This document shows positions 35,639-44,758 of a stretch of DNA of 55,982 bases, piece after piece (position 1 is the first letter of the stretch; the number at the start of each line of letters is the position of its first letter). The stretch comes from an uncultured Pirellula sp. (GTDB lineage: Bacteria > Planctomycetota > Planctomycetia > Pirellulales > Pirellulaceae). Made by a program: the position numbers and the translations under genes. The stretch is taken from assembly GCA_903858115.1 (NCBI GenBank), contig CAIOHR010000406.1:1-55982 (forward strand), given 5' to 3'. Below the pieces are notes generated by a model. That model was not told where the DNA came from and made no database searches. It was given only the letters and a program-made list of their open reading frames with translations.

Positions 35639-36949
35639 CTACTGTCCAATGACGTCGGAAATGGGCATAGAACCAGGGAAGTCTTCTGGCCATCTTGTCC
35701 AAACAGGTGTTGTCTCTCGGACTTTTTGCATGTAGTCCTTTTCTGTCTGCTTCTTCTTGATTTCTACAATCTTCTTTTTGATTTCAGGTTGTACTTCATG
35801 AAAGGGAACTACTTGAGCGTTCTTTCGTTCGATGACGCGCACAATATGAAAACCATCCGTGTCTTCGATGATCTGGCTCAGCTTTTGTGGCTCAATGCTA
35901 AAGACAACCTCATCGATCACCTTGCTCTTGAGGGCACTCTGGGTCGTCCAGTCGTAATAGCCCCCCTCTGATGCCGCGTATCCATTCGACATGGAACGTG
36001 CTACCGTTTCAAAGGGGCGTCCACCAATCACTTGGTTACCCATTTCCGCGATCGCACCAAATGCCGATTCTTTTGAGGGGTGCTTCGAGAACTCCGCGGT
36101 TAAGATTTGAAATCTCGCTTTGGCTGGTTTTTTGAATTCGTCGATATGGTCGTCGTAGTATTCCGCCAAATCGATTAGCTCCGCTGCAGGCTTTTCGGGT
36201 ACGTTTTCGTTGATACATTGACGGGCTAGCATCGTTTCAGCGTAATCGTTCTGAAGTGTTTGTAACGTCATCTGTGATTTTTCGAGGAACGCATAAAACT
36301 CCTCGTCTGTTTCGCATTTTTGTTTCTTCTTCATGTCAGGCACAATACTGTCGTAGAATATTTGCGTTACCTTCCGACGAATATGTCTTTCTCCTTCTTC
36401 CCGTTCCTTCACTGACTTCCCTGAGACTTGATCGTTGACGAAGCGTTGCGCAAGTGCCTTTCGCATGATGACCTCAGCCAGTGCTTTGCGCAATCCCATT
36501 TCGAAGCCAGGCGAATCTATCCGATCTTCGGTAACCTTCTTCGGATCGATCAGATGCCCAATCAGGATCGGTTCTTTCCCAACGACAGCGATCAATTCAC
36601 CCGCGGCAAAACGATTGAGATCCAATGGTGGAGCATTCGATGGAACTAGACCAACTTTATCATCCACGTATTCCGAGAGATCTTGTTGGCCTGAAAGGGA
36701 CGAATACGCGCCTCGTGGTACGGATCTGTCCGCCACATACACCGGTTGCTGAAGCCCTTTCGAACCTGGAGGCAAACCTCCGACGATAGGTGGCGAGTTA
36801 ACTTGGTACTGGCCAGGTGATGATTGAGAATAGGCAGTGCTGGAAGCGGTCGTAAGGAGAACGCCCATCAGAGTGACGATTCCGTTCCATACAAGCAGTC
36901 CGTGGCCAACACATCGCGTATTGTATGCGTTGTTCAATGGTAAATGCAT
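35639..36949 (-). CDS. Exported parvulin-type peptidyl-prolyl isomerase
   Basis: A 436-residue SurA/PrsA-like folding factor. An N-terminal signal segment (about 20-42) is followed by a helical chaperone region with LIAVVGKEPILIGHL and a long charged helix (KSVKEREEGERHIRRKV). The rotamase domain lies at about 278-380: KARFQILTAEF, GGRPFETVARSMSNG, SEGGYYDWTT, IEDTDGFHIVRVIERK. It assists folding of exported proteins in the periplasm. ATG 36949 is chosen; the frame opens eight codons earlier at GTG 36973. It is downstream of mfd and upstream of a large exported protein, a plausible client. Confidence 0.9.
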   Translation of the reverse strand: MHLPLNNAYNTRCVGHGLLVWNGIVTLMGVLLTTASSTAYSQSSPGQYQVNSPPIVGGLPPGSKGLQQPVYVADRSVPRGAYSSLSGQQDLSEYVDDKVGLVPSNAPPLDLNRFAAGELIAVVGKEPILIGHLIDPKKVTEDRIDSPGFEMGLRKALAEVIMRKALAQRFVNDQVSGKSVKEREEGERHIRRKVTQIFYDSIVPDMKKKQKCETDEEFYAFLEKSQMTLQTLQNDYAETMLARQCINENVPEKPAAELIDLAEYYDDHIDEFKKPAKARFQILTAEFSKHPSKESAFGAIAEMGNQVIGGRPFETVARSMSNGYAASEGGYYDWTTQSALKSKVIDEVVFSIEPQKLSQIIEDTDGFHIVRVIERKNAQVVPFHEVQPEIKKKIVEIKKKQTEKDYMQKVRETTPVWTRWPEDFPGSMPISDVIGQ

Positions 36950-37015
36950 TATTGACGTCCAAATATGTTCCACGACCGTTCACACGTTATGCATGTGCCC
37001 CAGAAAGAAATGCGC

Positions 37016-37043
37016 TACTCTTGGCTTTGTAGTAAAAAGAGTA
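37016..37043 (-). terminator. Weak hairpin after mfd
   Basis: TACTCTT (37016-37022) and AAGAGTA (37037-37043) pair around a 14-base loop immediately after the mfd stop. The stem is AT-rich, and the parvulin gene follows on the same strand, so it may only partly stop transcription. Confidence 0.35.
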
Positions 37044-40000
37044 CTAAACCTGCAAGATCGATTGGACCAACGCTAGCATATCGGTCCGACGAATGATGGA
37101 CTCAATCGGTTCCGGTGGTTCTGGGTTTTTGGAACGTTTGGCAGTGGTCTCGCCCATACTCCAACGAGTTTGGGGCGACACAGCGGGAACAGGACGAAGT
37201 GGCCAATAACAGCTTGTGCTATCGACGATTCGAAGGTTTCCGTTGTGCGATCGCGAGAGCTGCTCAATACGCCGACGATCGGTATAGTGAAATGCGAGGA
37301 ACTCATCTTCAATTCCGATCGAGCGAATCGACCAGAGCGTGGCGTCCATTCGGAGTTCGGCTACCTTCAATAGACGATCCACGACCGAGGGCAACTTTCC
37401 GAATCGGTCTTCGAGTTCTTTCCGGATATCCTGGATCGATTGAATATCCTGAACTCGACTCAGGCGACGGTAGATATCAATCTTGTGTCGCATTTCCGGT
37501 ACATATTCCGATGGCAAGTAAGCTTCAATGGGCAAGTTCAATTCGACATCGAGGTTCATCTTCGTCGGCTGCTTGGTCAGTTCTCGTACTGCGTTCTCGA
37601 GCATTTGGCAATAAAGCTCGTAACCAACCGTTGCGATATGACCGCTTTGCTGGGTACCTAATAGATTTCCTGCACCACGAATTTCCAAATCTCGCATCGC
37701 AATTCCGAATCCGGCTCCCAATTGAGAAAACTCTTCAATGGCATGAAGTCTCCTCGCTGCGTCCGGGCTCAAATGCTTTGTCTTGTCGACCAATAAATAG
37801 CAGTACGATTGGTTTTTGTATCGCCCCACACGGCCTCGCAATTGATGCAACTCCGAAAGTCCGTATCGATCGGCTTCATCGATGAACATGGTATTGGCAT
37901 TCGAGATATCCAATCCACTCTCGATGATGGTGGTTGAAAGCAATATATCCGCTCGATGCTCGATAAAATCGATCATCACTTGTTCGAGTGCCCCCTCTTC
38001 CATTTGTCCGTGTCCGATGAGGATACGCGCCTCCGGGACGATGCGTTGCAGCCTCGACATGAGTACGGGCATGTCCTCTATCCGGTTATGCACAAAGTAC
38101 ACTTGTCCATCGCGGTTTAGTTCTCGAAGAATGGCGTTTCGAATCAATGTCTCGTCAAAACGAGCCACTCGGGTTTCGACTGCCATCCGTTCCTCAGGTG
38201 CCGTCTCTAGATTCGATATATCGCGTACCCCCACAAGGGACATATGAAGCGTCCTGGGAATAGGCGTAGCCGACAACGTGAGGACATCGACCTGAGTCGA
38301 AGTCTTCTTCATGCGCTCCTTGAGCTCTACACCGAACTTCTGTTCTTCGTCGATAATCAAGAGCCCCAGATTGAAGAACTTAACATCCGCAGAAGCGACG
38401 CGATGCGTTCCTATAATGATATCGATTTGGCCTTTCGCTAACCTTTTGACGGTTTCTCGTTGTTCCGCGGCGGACGCAAATCGGTTCAGCTTTGCGATCT
38501 CGAAGGGAAACTCGGCCATTCGGGCCGCAAAGGTTTTGTAGTGTTGTTCAGCCAGAACGGTTGTCGGCACTAGCACCGCGACTTGATAGCCGCTCTCTAC
38601 GGCTTTGAACGCTGCTCGCATGGCGACTTCTGTTTTTCCAAAGCCAACGTCGCCACAAATCAAACGTTCCATAGGACGCGACGACATCATGTCCTGCTTG
38701 GTTGCAGCAATGGCTGTCAGTTGGTCTGTGGTTTCCACATAGGGGAAGGATGTATCAAACTGATTTTGCCAAACAGAATCGGGCTTGAAGACGATACCTG
38801 CCATTCCACGTCGCTGCGCTTGAAGCTCGATGAGCTCCGCGGCCATGTCCGTAACGGCCGCTTCTGCTGCCTTTTTCTGGCGCACCCAAGACTGGCTTCC
38901 GATCTTCGCAAGCTTGGGTCTTGTTTTCGTGCCACCTACATAGCGTTGAACCAAATCGATCTTGCTACTGGGTACAAAGAGCTTCGTACCCGCGTCAAAC
39001 TCGATCGTGAGATGCTCGAACTTCTGGCCCTGCTTCTCGATCATCTCCATCCCAAGGTACACACCGATACCATGGGCCAAATGCACGACAAGATCTCCAG
39101 GCTTGAGATCGAGAAAACTATCAATCGCGCGCGAGGCATGCTTTCTGGAAGATCTTCGCAATGTGGTGCGACGAAGCAACTGATTGACCGTCAATACGAA
39201 CGGTCCATGGGGAGCTAATTCCAACCCTGCACTGAGTAAACCGATCTCCAGTAACAGCCTCCCACCTTTATAGGCTTCGCTGTGTTGCATGATATCATGC
39301 ATACGAGAGAGTTCCCCTTCGTTGATACAAACGACAAACGCGCGCCTCTCCTTTCCAATCGCGGTATCAATATCTTTGGCGAGATTTTCCATCTCGCCAC
39401 CGATGCGTTGCACATCGTGAATCGGCACTCGCTCGAGTGTCCCTAAGTAACCTTCACCCGCCAATTGCGTGATCTGCGCAAACGCATAGCCAGTCAGTGT
39501 TTGATACAACTCCGTTGGCTTGCGAAATCGTTCGGGAAATGGCACACGCGCGAGAAACGCATCGGCATGATGGAGAGCCGCGATCGGCTCGTGCAATAGC
39601 ACCATCGTGTCATTGGTCAGAAACTCCAGGAAACAGGCGTCATCTTTAATCGCTTCGTCGGCAGCAATCAAATCGATTCGCTCGAGTCGGTCCAAAGAAC
39701 GTTGCGTAACGGAATCAAACGATCGCACGGACTCGATCTCGTCATCAAACCATTCGATTCTCCGAGGTTCACTGCAATCGGGTGGGAAAACATCTAGTAT
39801 TCCACCTCGCGCCGTAAACTCACCTGGTAACTGCACGCTCGTCGTCGATCGATAGCCATTCTCAGAAAGCCAAGCTTTCAATTTCCCTAAATCGACCTTT
39901 TGTCCAACGGTCAAACTCCGTCGGTCGTGTTCCAATTGCTTTTGACTTGGTACATTGTGCATCAACGCTTGGATCGTCGTCACAACCACGGGTGCAACCG

Positions 40001-40670
40001 ATTGTTTGGTATTCTCTTTGTATCGTTGCAGGCGTGACAGAACTTGAAGCCGTTGAATAACTTCCAATTGCTGCAACGCGTCTTCCGCAATCTCATCCGC
40101 TGCAGGTGGGAAAACCTCGCAGTTGTGTTCGATGTAGAATTCGAGGTCGCGGGCTACAGTCTCAACATCTTGATGTTGCGACAGGACAAGCAGCATCGGA
40201 CGTTGGTACTTGCGCCAAGCCGCAGCCGCCATCGGCGCGACTGCCCCGAGCCAAGCTCCATCCCAACAAACCGGATCGCGTTGGGCCCACATCCTGGCGC
40301 AGCGTTCATAGTCTGGGATATCAAGAATCCCGTCGAGCAACTCCGCAGCCTGGGCTTGAATACCGACCGCTTTGGATTGATGTTCGAGGCTCTCAGACTG
40401 CTCGATGAGTGACGCTCGTTCCGCTTTCTTTTTCTCCGGTGAAAAATCGGAGTCGTCGGACGTTATCGATTTCGTCTTGGGACTCTGTTTTCGCTTTGCC
40501 GCACGAGGCTTAGGGTTCGATGGCTTGGCTTGATCAGATGCAGATTCGATCGCTAACTCGACTGATTCGATCGCGTTGGGATCGTCATGGAACTCTGAGG
40601 ATACCTCAGCATCCGCACCTCGCTTTAAGAAGTCTGCGAGAGTTCTTGATTTTGGCCTGCGTGCCTTCAT
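37044..40670 (-). CDS. mfd: Transcription-repair coupling factor Mfd
   Basis: A 1208-residue Mfd. After a basic, poorly ordered N-terminal extension of about 95 residues come the UvrB-like module, a CarD-like RNA polymerase interaction domain (about 520-585; FLDLKPGDLVVHLAHGIGVYLG) and the RecG-like translocase: GDVGFGKTEVAMRAAF (Walker A, about 672), DEEQKFGV, SATPIPRTLHMSL, then QLRGRVGRY. The C-terminal TRCF domain follows. It dislodges stalled RNA polymerase from lesions and recruits UvrA. The extension is longer than in E. coli Mfd (1148 residues). ATG 40670. Co-directional neighbours are the zinc-ribbon membrane protein upstream and the parvulin downstream. Confidence 0.97.
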   Translation of the reverse strand: MKARRPKSRTLADFLKRGADAEVSSEFHDDPNAIESVELAIESASDQAKPSNPKPRAAKRKQSPKTKSITSDDSDFSPEKKKAERASLIEQSESLEHQSKAVGIQAQAAELLDGILDIPDYERCARMWAQRDPVCWDGAWLGAVAPMAAAAWRKYQRPMLLVLSQHQDVETVARDLEFYIEHNCEVFPPAADEIAEDALQQLEVIQRLQVLSRLQRYKENTKQSVAPVVVTTIQALMHNVPSQKQLEHDRRSLTVGQKVDLGKLKAWLSENGYRSTTSVQLPGEFTARGGILDVFPPDCSEPRRIEWFDDEIESVRSFDSVTQRSLDRLERIDLIAADEAIKDDACFLEFLTNDTMVLLHEPIAALHHADAFLARVPFPERFRKPTELYQTLTGYAFAQITQLAGEGYLGTLERVPIHDVQRIGGEMENLAKDIDTAIGKERRAFVVCINEGELSRMHDIMQHSEAYKGGRLLLEIGLLSAGLELAPHGPFVLTVNQLLRRTTLRRSSRKHASRAIDSFLDLKPGDLVVHLAHGIGVYLGMEMIEKQGQKFEHLTIEFDAGTKLFVPSSKIDLVQRYVGGTKTRPKLAKIGSQSWVRQKKAAEAAVTDMAAELIELQAQRRGMAGIVFKPDSVWQNQFDTSFPYVETTDQLTAIAATKQDMMSSRPMERLICGDVGFGKTEVAMRAAFKAVESGYQVAVLVPTTVLAEQHYKTFAARMAEFPFEIAKLNRFASAAEQRETVKRLAKGQIDIIIGTHRVASADVKFFNLGLLIIDEEQKFGVELKERMKKTSTQVDVLTLSATPIPRTLHMSLVGVRDISNLETAPEERMAVETRVARFDETLIRNAILRELNRDGQVYFVHNRIEDMPVLMSRLQRIVPEARILIGHGQMEEGALEQVMIDFIEHRADILLSTTIIESGLDISNANTMFIDEADRYGLSELHQLRGRVGRYKNQSYCYLLVDKTKHLSPDAARRLHAIEEFSQLGAGFGIAMRDLEIRGAGNLLGTQQSGHIATVGYELYCQMLENAVRELTKQPTKMNLDVELNLPIEAYLPSEYVPEMRHKIDIYRRLSRVQDIQSIQDIRKELEDRFGKLPSVVDRLLKVAELRMDATLWSIRSIGIEDEFLAFHYTDRRRIEQLSRSHNGNLRIVDSTSCYWPLRPVPAVSPQTRWSMGETTAKRSKNPEPPEPIESIIRRTDMLALVQSILQV

Positions 40671-40727
40671 GGCGTTTCAAAGTCGCGAGTATGTTCGATC
40701 ACGTAGGCTATTGTCCTGAACAATTGG

Positions 40728-42563
40728 CTAGGAAGCATCGTCTTCAGAGAAATCACCGGTAAATCCGAGATCCGTTAACCCGCTAATTCTTCCGGCAAGC
40801 AATCCGTATTGATTAAAAATAAAGAGAATCAAGAATGGCAATGTTAGGCCACAAAGCACTTCCCCCACGATTCCCGGCATCATGGCCATCGCCATGGTGA
40901 CGAATATGCCAAAAACAGCAAGCATCGTTTGGAAGTACATCGCCCCCCAAGCATCCACTCGTGTTTTCATCGAATCGAAGACCGACTTGGAGAATGGTTC
41001 CATCATCGAATTCGTGTCCGCCATGCTCAATAGAAAAAATGGTAGCAACGCCCACATCGAAGCCAAAGTCCCGAACACTGTTCCCAGATACGAATCCATC
41101 AGTGTCGAGAGAGCTGTACCCGCAATTCCACCTGGAATGGAAGCTAGTACCATAGCCGCAAAGAGAACGACAAGCTCACCCATCGACTCTCCGATTTTAC
41201 CAAAGGGCCACTCCTGAATGCGATTGAGTTGATTCGCTACCGTGGATAAAATCGACATCGCAATGATCAGAATTCCTCCAAGGAGCATGACCCCTGGCCC
41301 AAAGAAAACGAACGACTGTATCAATGCGGCCACCGTTCCGTCGATTTGAAACACTTCAGGAATCATCGTCACTGCCGTAAGCCAAACAGCGCAAATGCAT
41401 CCCCACATCACCATCAAAATGACAACGACAGGGTCTCGACAAAACCAAAACACCAAAGCCAACCAACGCTGCGAGTTGAAAGGTGTAGTAAGATGCGACT
41501 GTTCCTCCCTCTCTTTTTGCAAATCTTCTTTTGCTTTATCCAATATTTTGTCGGATTGCGATTTTGTACTCTCAGGACTATTCAACGATCGCGCATCGAT
41601 AGGAGCAAACGTAACGTCGGCTGTCTTGTCTAGTTTTATCTCCTGTTGCTTCTTGCGAGGTGGTGGCGATGGTACACTAAATTCCGTATAACAATCGGGG
41701 CAACGTGTGCGAGATCCAACCTTCGAAATCGAAGTATGCAACCGCGTTCCACAGACCTTGCACGGGAACGCAAACTCTTCGTCTTGAGGCCGAACGCTGG
41801 ATACCTCCAGTGCTTTGCTCTCGAGCATGATCTCTTCTAAGCTTCCGACCAGCATCGGACCTGGCAATGACCTCGCGTTGCCCTGAGGTTCGAGAGGAGC
41901 AAGAGGTAAATCATCCACGTCGCCAAAACTTGGAAGCGATGTATCTATATTGCTCGACTTCGATCCAGGTTTCGCCCCTGATGCAGTCTTTGACGTTGAA
42001 GGCTTTGACGATTTGGGTTCCGGCGTCACCGGTTTTGACGCCACAGGTTTCGATGATCCAGGCTTTGGGGTGACTGACTTTAACGCTGCTGGTTTTGGTA
42101 CGTCCGGCTTTGGTGTGGCTGGCGGGGTTTCTAGCGGAAGCAGATCAGGAAGATCGTCGTCAAAAACACTTCGCTTCGCACCACTACTGCTCGGTTTGCC
42201 ATTGCTGGACGATGCGGAACTGTTTGTTGGCAAAACACTGGTTGTTGGCTTTGCTTCACTGCTTACCGGTAACGGCTGCAACAGAAGATCCTCCTGCTCC
42301 ATAGAGTCCGCGGACGGGTTAGTTGCTTTCACGTCCAATTCGACAGGAGCAGCTTTAACGACTGTTGCTTGCATCCCCGGGTCATTGTCGAGCGATAACC
42401 AATCGTCGTCATCGTTCTTCGAAGGAACAACACCTGGTACACGGATAGGAGCACTGCACTTCGGACAACTCAACTTCTGCCCTGCGAGTTTCGCTGGAGC
42501 CCTCAATTTTTTATCGCATTGAGGGCATGTGAAACTAAGTTGTTCTGAACTGCCGGTAGACAA
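40728..42563 (-). CDS. Zinc-ribbon, low-complexity, polytopic membrane protein
   Basis: A 611-residue protein. The N-terminus is a zinc ribbon (CPQC near 14, CPKC near 34), followed by a long Pro/Lys/Ser-rich stretch with imperfect PKP and SKP repeats (about 140-200), then a second zinc ribbon (CKVC and CPDC, about 265-295). The last 250 residues hold about five membrane segments (such as VILMVMWGCICAVWL and VMLLGGILIIAMSIL). The function is not known; planctomycete genomes have many such proteins. The start is TTG 42563, with CGGAG seven bases upstream; no ATG occurs within the first 60 codons. It begins 15 bp after the ilvD stop, so the two are likely co-transcribed. Confidence 0.85.
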   Translation of the reverse strand: MSTGSSEQLSFTCPQCDKKLRAPAKLAGQKLSCPKCSAPIRVPGVVPSKNDDDDWLSLDNDPGMQATVVKAAPVELDVKATNPSADSMEQEDLLLQPLPVSSEAKPTTSVLPTNSSASSSNGKPSSSGAKRSVFDDDLPDLLPLETPPATPKPDVPKPAALKSVTPKPGSSKPVASKPVTPEPKSSKPSTSKTASGAKPGSKSSNIDTSLPSFGDVDDLPLAPLEPQGNARSLPGPMLVGSLEEIMLESKALEVSSVRPQDEEFAFPCKVCGTRLHTSISKVGSRTRCPDCYTEFSVPSPPPRKKQQEIKLDKTADVTFAPIDARSLNSPESTKSQSDKILDKAKEDLQKEREEQSHLTTPFNSQRWLALVFWFCRDPVVVILMVMWGCICAVWLTAVTMIPEVFQIDGTVAALIQSFVFFGPGVMLLGGILIIAMSILSTVANQLNRIQEWPFGKIGESMGELVVLFAAMVLASIPGGIAGTALSTLMDSYLGTVFGTLASMWALLPFFLLSMADTNSMMEPFSKSVFDSMKTRVDAWGAMYFQTMLAVFGIFVTMAMAMMPGIVGEVLCGLTLPFLILFIFNQYGLLAGRISGLTDLGFTGDFSEDDAS

Positions 42564-42578
42564 GCTGATTCTCCGAGG

Positions 42579-44261
42579 CTATTCGTCAGTTACGCAACCT
42601 TCGCTGGCGCTTTTGACATTTTTGATGTATTTGTAGAGTGTACCACGAGTCGCCTTCAATGGCGGAGCTTTCCATAATGAACGTCGCCGAGCCAACTCTT
42701 GTTCGGAAACGGCAACGTCGAGGCGGTTCTTTTCGGCATCGATCGTCACAATGTCCCCATCCTCCACCAACGCAAAAGGTCCACCCTCTTGAGCTTCCGG
42801 AGTAATGTGGCCAACGATAAATCCATGGGAACCTCCCGAAAAACGACCGTCGGTTAGCAAAGCAACGTCCGACCCAAGCCCAGCTCCCATAATGGCCGAT
42901 GTCGGGGTAAGCATCTCCGGCATCCCGGGCCCACCCTTCGGACCTTCGTACCGAATCAGGATGACGTCACCCTTTTGAATCTTTTTCTGTTCCAACGCTT
43001 CGAGCATTGCCTCTTCACTGTTATAGCAACGTGCAGGACCAGTAAACACTAACCCTTCTTTGCCCGTGATCTTGGCTACCGAGCCTTCCGTTGCTAGGTT
43101 CCCGAACAAGATTTGAATGTGACCCGTTTTCTTGATAGGGTTCGACACGGGCTGAACTATCTTTTGCCCTTCTTTGAGTCCCGGTAAGGACTCGATATTC
43201 TCCGCCATGGTTTTGCCTGTGACCGTCATGCAAGATCCATCGAGCAACCCCTCGGCGAGCAAATACTTCATCACGGCAGGTGTTCCGCCGATCGAATGCA
43301 AATCTTCTTGAACGAATTTGCCCGACGGTTTGAGGTCCGCAAGAAAAGGAACTCGGTCGCTGACCTTTTGAAAGTCTGCAAGAGTAAGGTTGATACCAAC
43401 ACTTCGCGCCATCGCAATCAAATGGAGAACCGCGTTCGTGCTCCCACCCAATGCGATCACGATTACCATCGCATTCTCAAAGGCAGCACGCGTCATGATA
43501 TCACGAGGTTTGATATCTCGTTCCATCAACAATCGGATCGCTTTCGCCGCTCGTTTGCATTCATCGATCTTAGCTGGATCTTCGGCTGGAATCGAAGCGG
43601 AATAAGGAAGTGACATTCCTAACGCTTCAATCGCGGATGCCATCGTATTCGCGGTGTACATCCCACCGCATGCACCCGCGCCAGGACACGAGTGTCGCAC
43701 GATGTTAGCGCGAGTTTCTTCGTCGATCTGGCCTGCAAGATATTGACCGTAACATTGAAATGCGGAAACGATGTCCAACGAATGGCCATTCCATTTGCCA
43801 GCGCGAATCGTTCCTCCATAGATCATGATCGCAGGTCGATTCAATCGCCCCATCGCAATCAGACAGCCAGGCATGTTCTTGTCACAACCGGGCAACGCGA
43901 TCAGAGCATCGTACCACTGCGCACCCATGATGGTTTCAATACAGTCAGCAATCAAATCGCGAGACTGCAAGGAGAAAGACATTCCGTCCGTCCCCATGCT
44001 GATCCCGTCGCTAACACCGACCGTATTGAATCGCATGCCGACAAGCCCTTCGCTAACGACGGCTTCCTTCACATGATTTGCCAAACCCAGCAAATGCATG
44101 TTGCAAGGATTTCCCTCGTACCAAACACTACCAATTCCGACTTGCCCCTTGTTCATGTCCTCGGGTGTCATCCCGGTCGCATAAAGCATCGCCTGGGACG
44201 CCCCCTGGCTCTTAGGTTGAGTGATTCGCGACGAGATTTTATTTAAATTTGTGTCCGGCAT
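42579..44261 (-). CDS. ilvD: Dihydroxy-acid dehydratase
   Basis: A 560-residue IlvD, the usual length. It dehydrates 2,3-dihydroxy-isovalerate and 2,3-dihydroxy-3-methylvalerate in valine and isoleucine synthesis. Iron-sulphur and active-site cysteines are in GCDKNMPGC (near 125) and CPGAGACGGMYTANTMA (near 197). The C-terminal swivelling domain has TDGRFSGGSHGFIVGHITPEA. The start ATG 44261 is clear. A zinc-ribbon membrane protein gene follows after 15 bp. No other branched-chain genes are near, so ilvD is a stand-alone locus here. Confidence 0.97.
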   Translation of the reverse strand: MPDTNLNKISSRITQPKSQGASQAMLYATGMTPEDMNKGQVGIGSVWYEGNPCNMHLLGLANHVKEAVVSEGLVGMRFNTVGVSDGISMGTDGMSFSLQSRDLIADCIETIMGAQWYDALIALPGCDKNMPGCLIAMGRLNRPAIMIYGGTIRAGKWNGHSLDIVSAFQCYGQYLAGQIDEETRANIVRHSCPGAGACGGMYTANTMASAIEALGMSLPYSASIPAEDPAKIDECKRAAKAIRLLMERDIKPRDIMTRAAFENAMVIVIALGGSTNAVLHLIAMARSVGINLTLADFQKVSDRVPFLADLKPSGKFVQEDLHSIGGTPAVMKYLLAEGLLDGSCMTVTGKTMAENIESLPGLKEGQKIVQPVSNPIKKTGHIQILFGNLATEGSVAKITGKEGLVFTGPARCYNSEEAMLEALEQKKIQKGDVILIRYEGPKGGPGMPEMLTPTSAIMGAGLGSDVALLTDGRFSGGSHGFIVGHITPEAQEGGPFALVEDGDIVTIDAEKNRLDVAVSEQELARRRSLWKAPPLKATRGTLYKYIKNVKSASEGCVTDE

Positions 44262-44379
44262 TATTTTTATCGGTGAGTAAGAGGTGCTCGTGTACCAGAG
44301 AAATTGTAGTAGCAGATGCCCCCCTTCGTAAGCCTTGCTGCCACCCCCGGACAGCGGAGCCTCATCGATGCATCCAATG

Positions 44380-44399
44380 CCAGTGGCTTAAGCCACCGG
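44380..44399. repeat. 20-bp palindrome, REP-like
   Basis: GTGGCTTAAGCCAC (44383-44396) is a perfect palindrome; with two more matching bases each side across one mismatch the symmetry extends to 20 bp. It is a candidate dispersed palindromic element, or a transcription stop. Confidence 0.6.
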
Positions 44400-44582
44400 A
44401 TCGCTGTTGTTAACAAACAGAGGCCTGATGACAGGATGGATTCCCGATTCATTGGCAAACTCAAACAACCTTGGGATTAACTCGCCGAACCTATGACTAC
44501 CTGGAGGAACGAACCGCATTCTGCGTATCAGGACTCGATCCGCCCGAAAAACACCTTCGTTGGTCGTATCGATATCTGCCAT
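44388..44582 (-). CDS. Doubtful small protein
   Basis: A 64-codon frame from ATG 44582, extendable to GTG 44690, ending inside the palindrome. It has no recognisable domain. A weak GCGAAG precedes the ATG. Its composition (charged, with MRFVPPGSHRFGELIPRLF) is protein-like, so it is listed with low confidence. Confidence 0.25.
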   Translation of the reverse strand: MADIDTTNEGVFRADRVLIRRMRFVPPGSHRFGELIPRLFEFANESGIHPVIRPLFVNNSDPVA

Positions 44583-44758
44583 CACTTCGCCGTGGATATC
44601 AAGCAGATTTTTCTCGGTTAGTGGCTGATACTTTCGTGGTTCGACTGCCCATCCTATGTTCGCTGAACAATCGGCGCGGAGAATTACCACAGAATCCCTC
44701 GCTGACGCTTCGGGTAAGGATAGATCCTCTATCTATTAATGCACAATACGCACCCGCC

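Larger units (their letters stand above)
44262..44758. other. Intergenic region upstream of ilvD
   Basis: About 500 bases holding the ilvD promoter and the M61 gene terminator. It contains a near-perfect 20-bp palindrome (44380-44399) and one doubtful short open frame. I see no attenuator with a run of Leu/Ile/Val codons before ilvD. Confidence 0.45.

Noticed and set aside
37115..37885. 256-codon plus-strand frame
   Set aside because: It is opposite mfd and has no recognisable features.
42095..42304. Long frames antisense to the PKP/SKP linker
   Set aside because: They are a by-product of repetitive low-complexity coding sequence on the minus strand.
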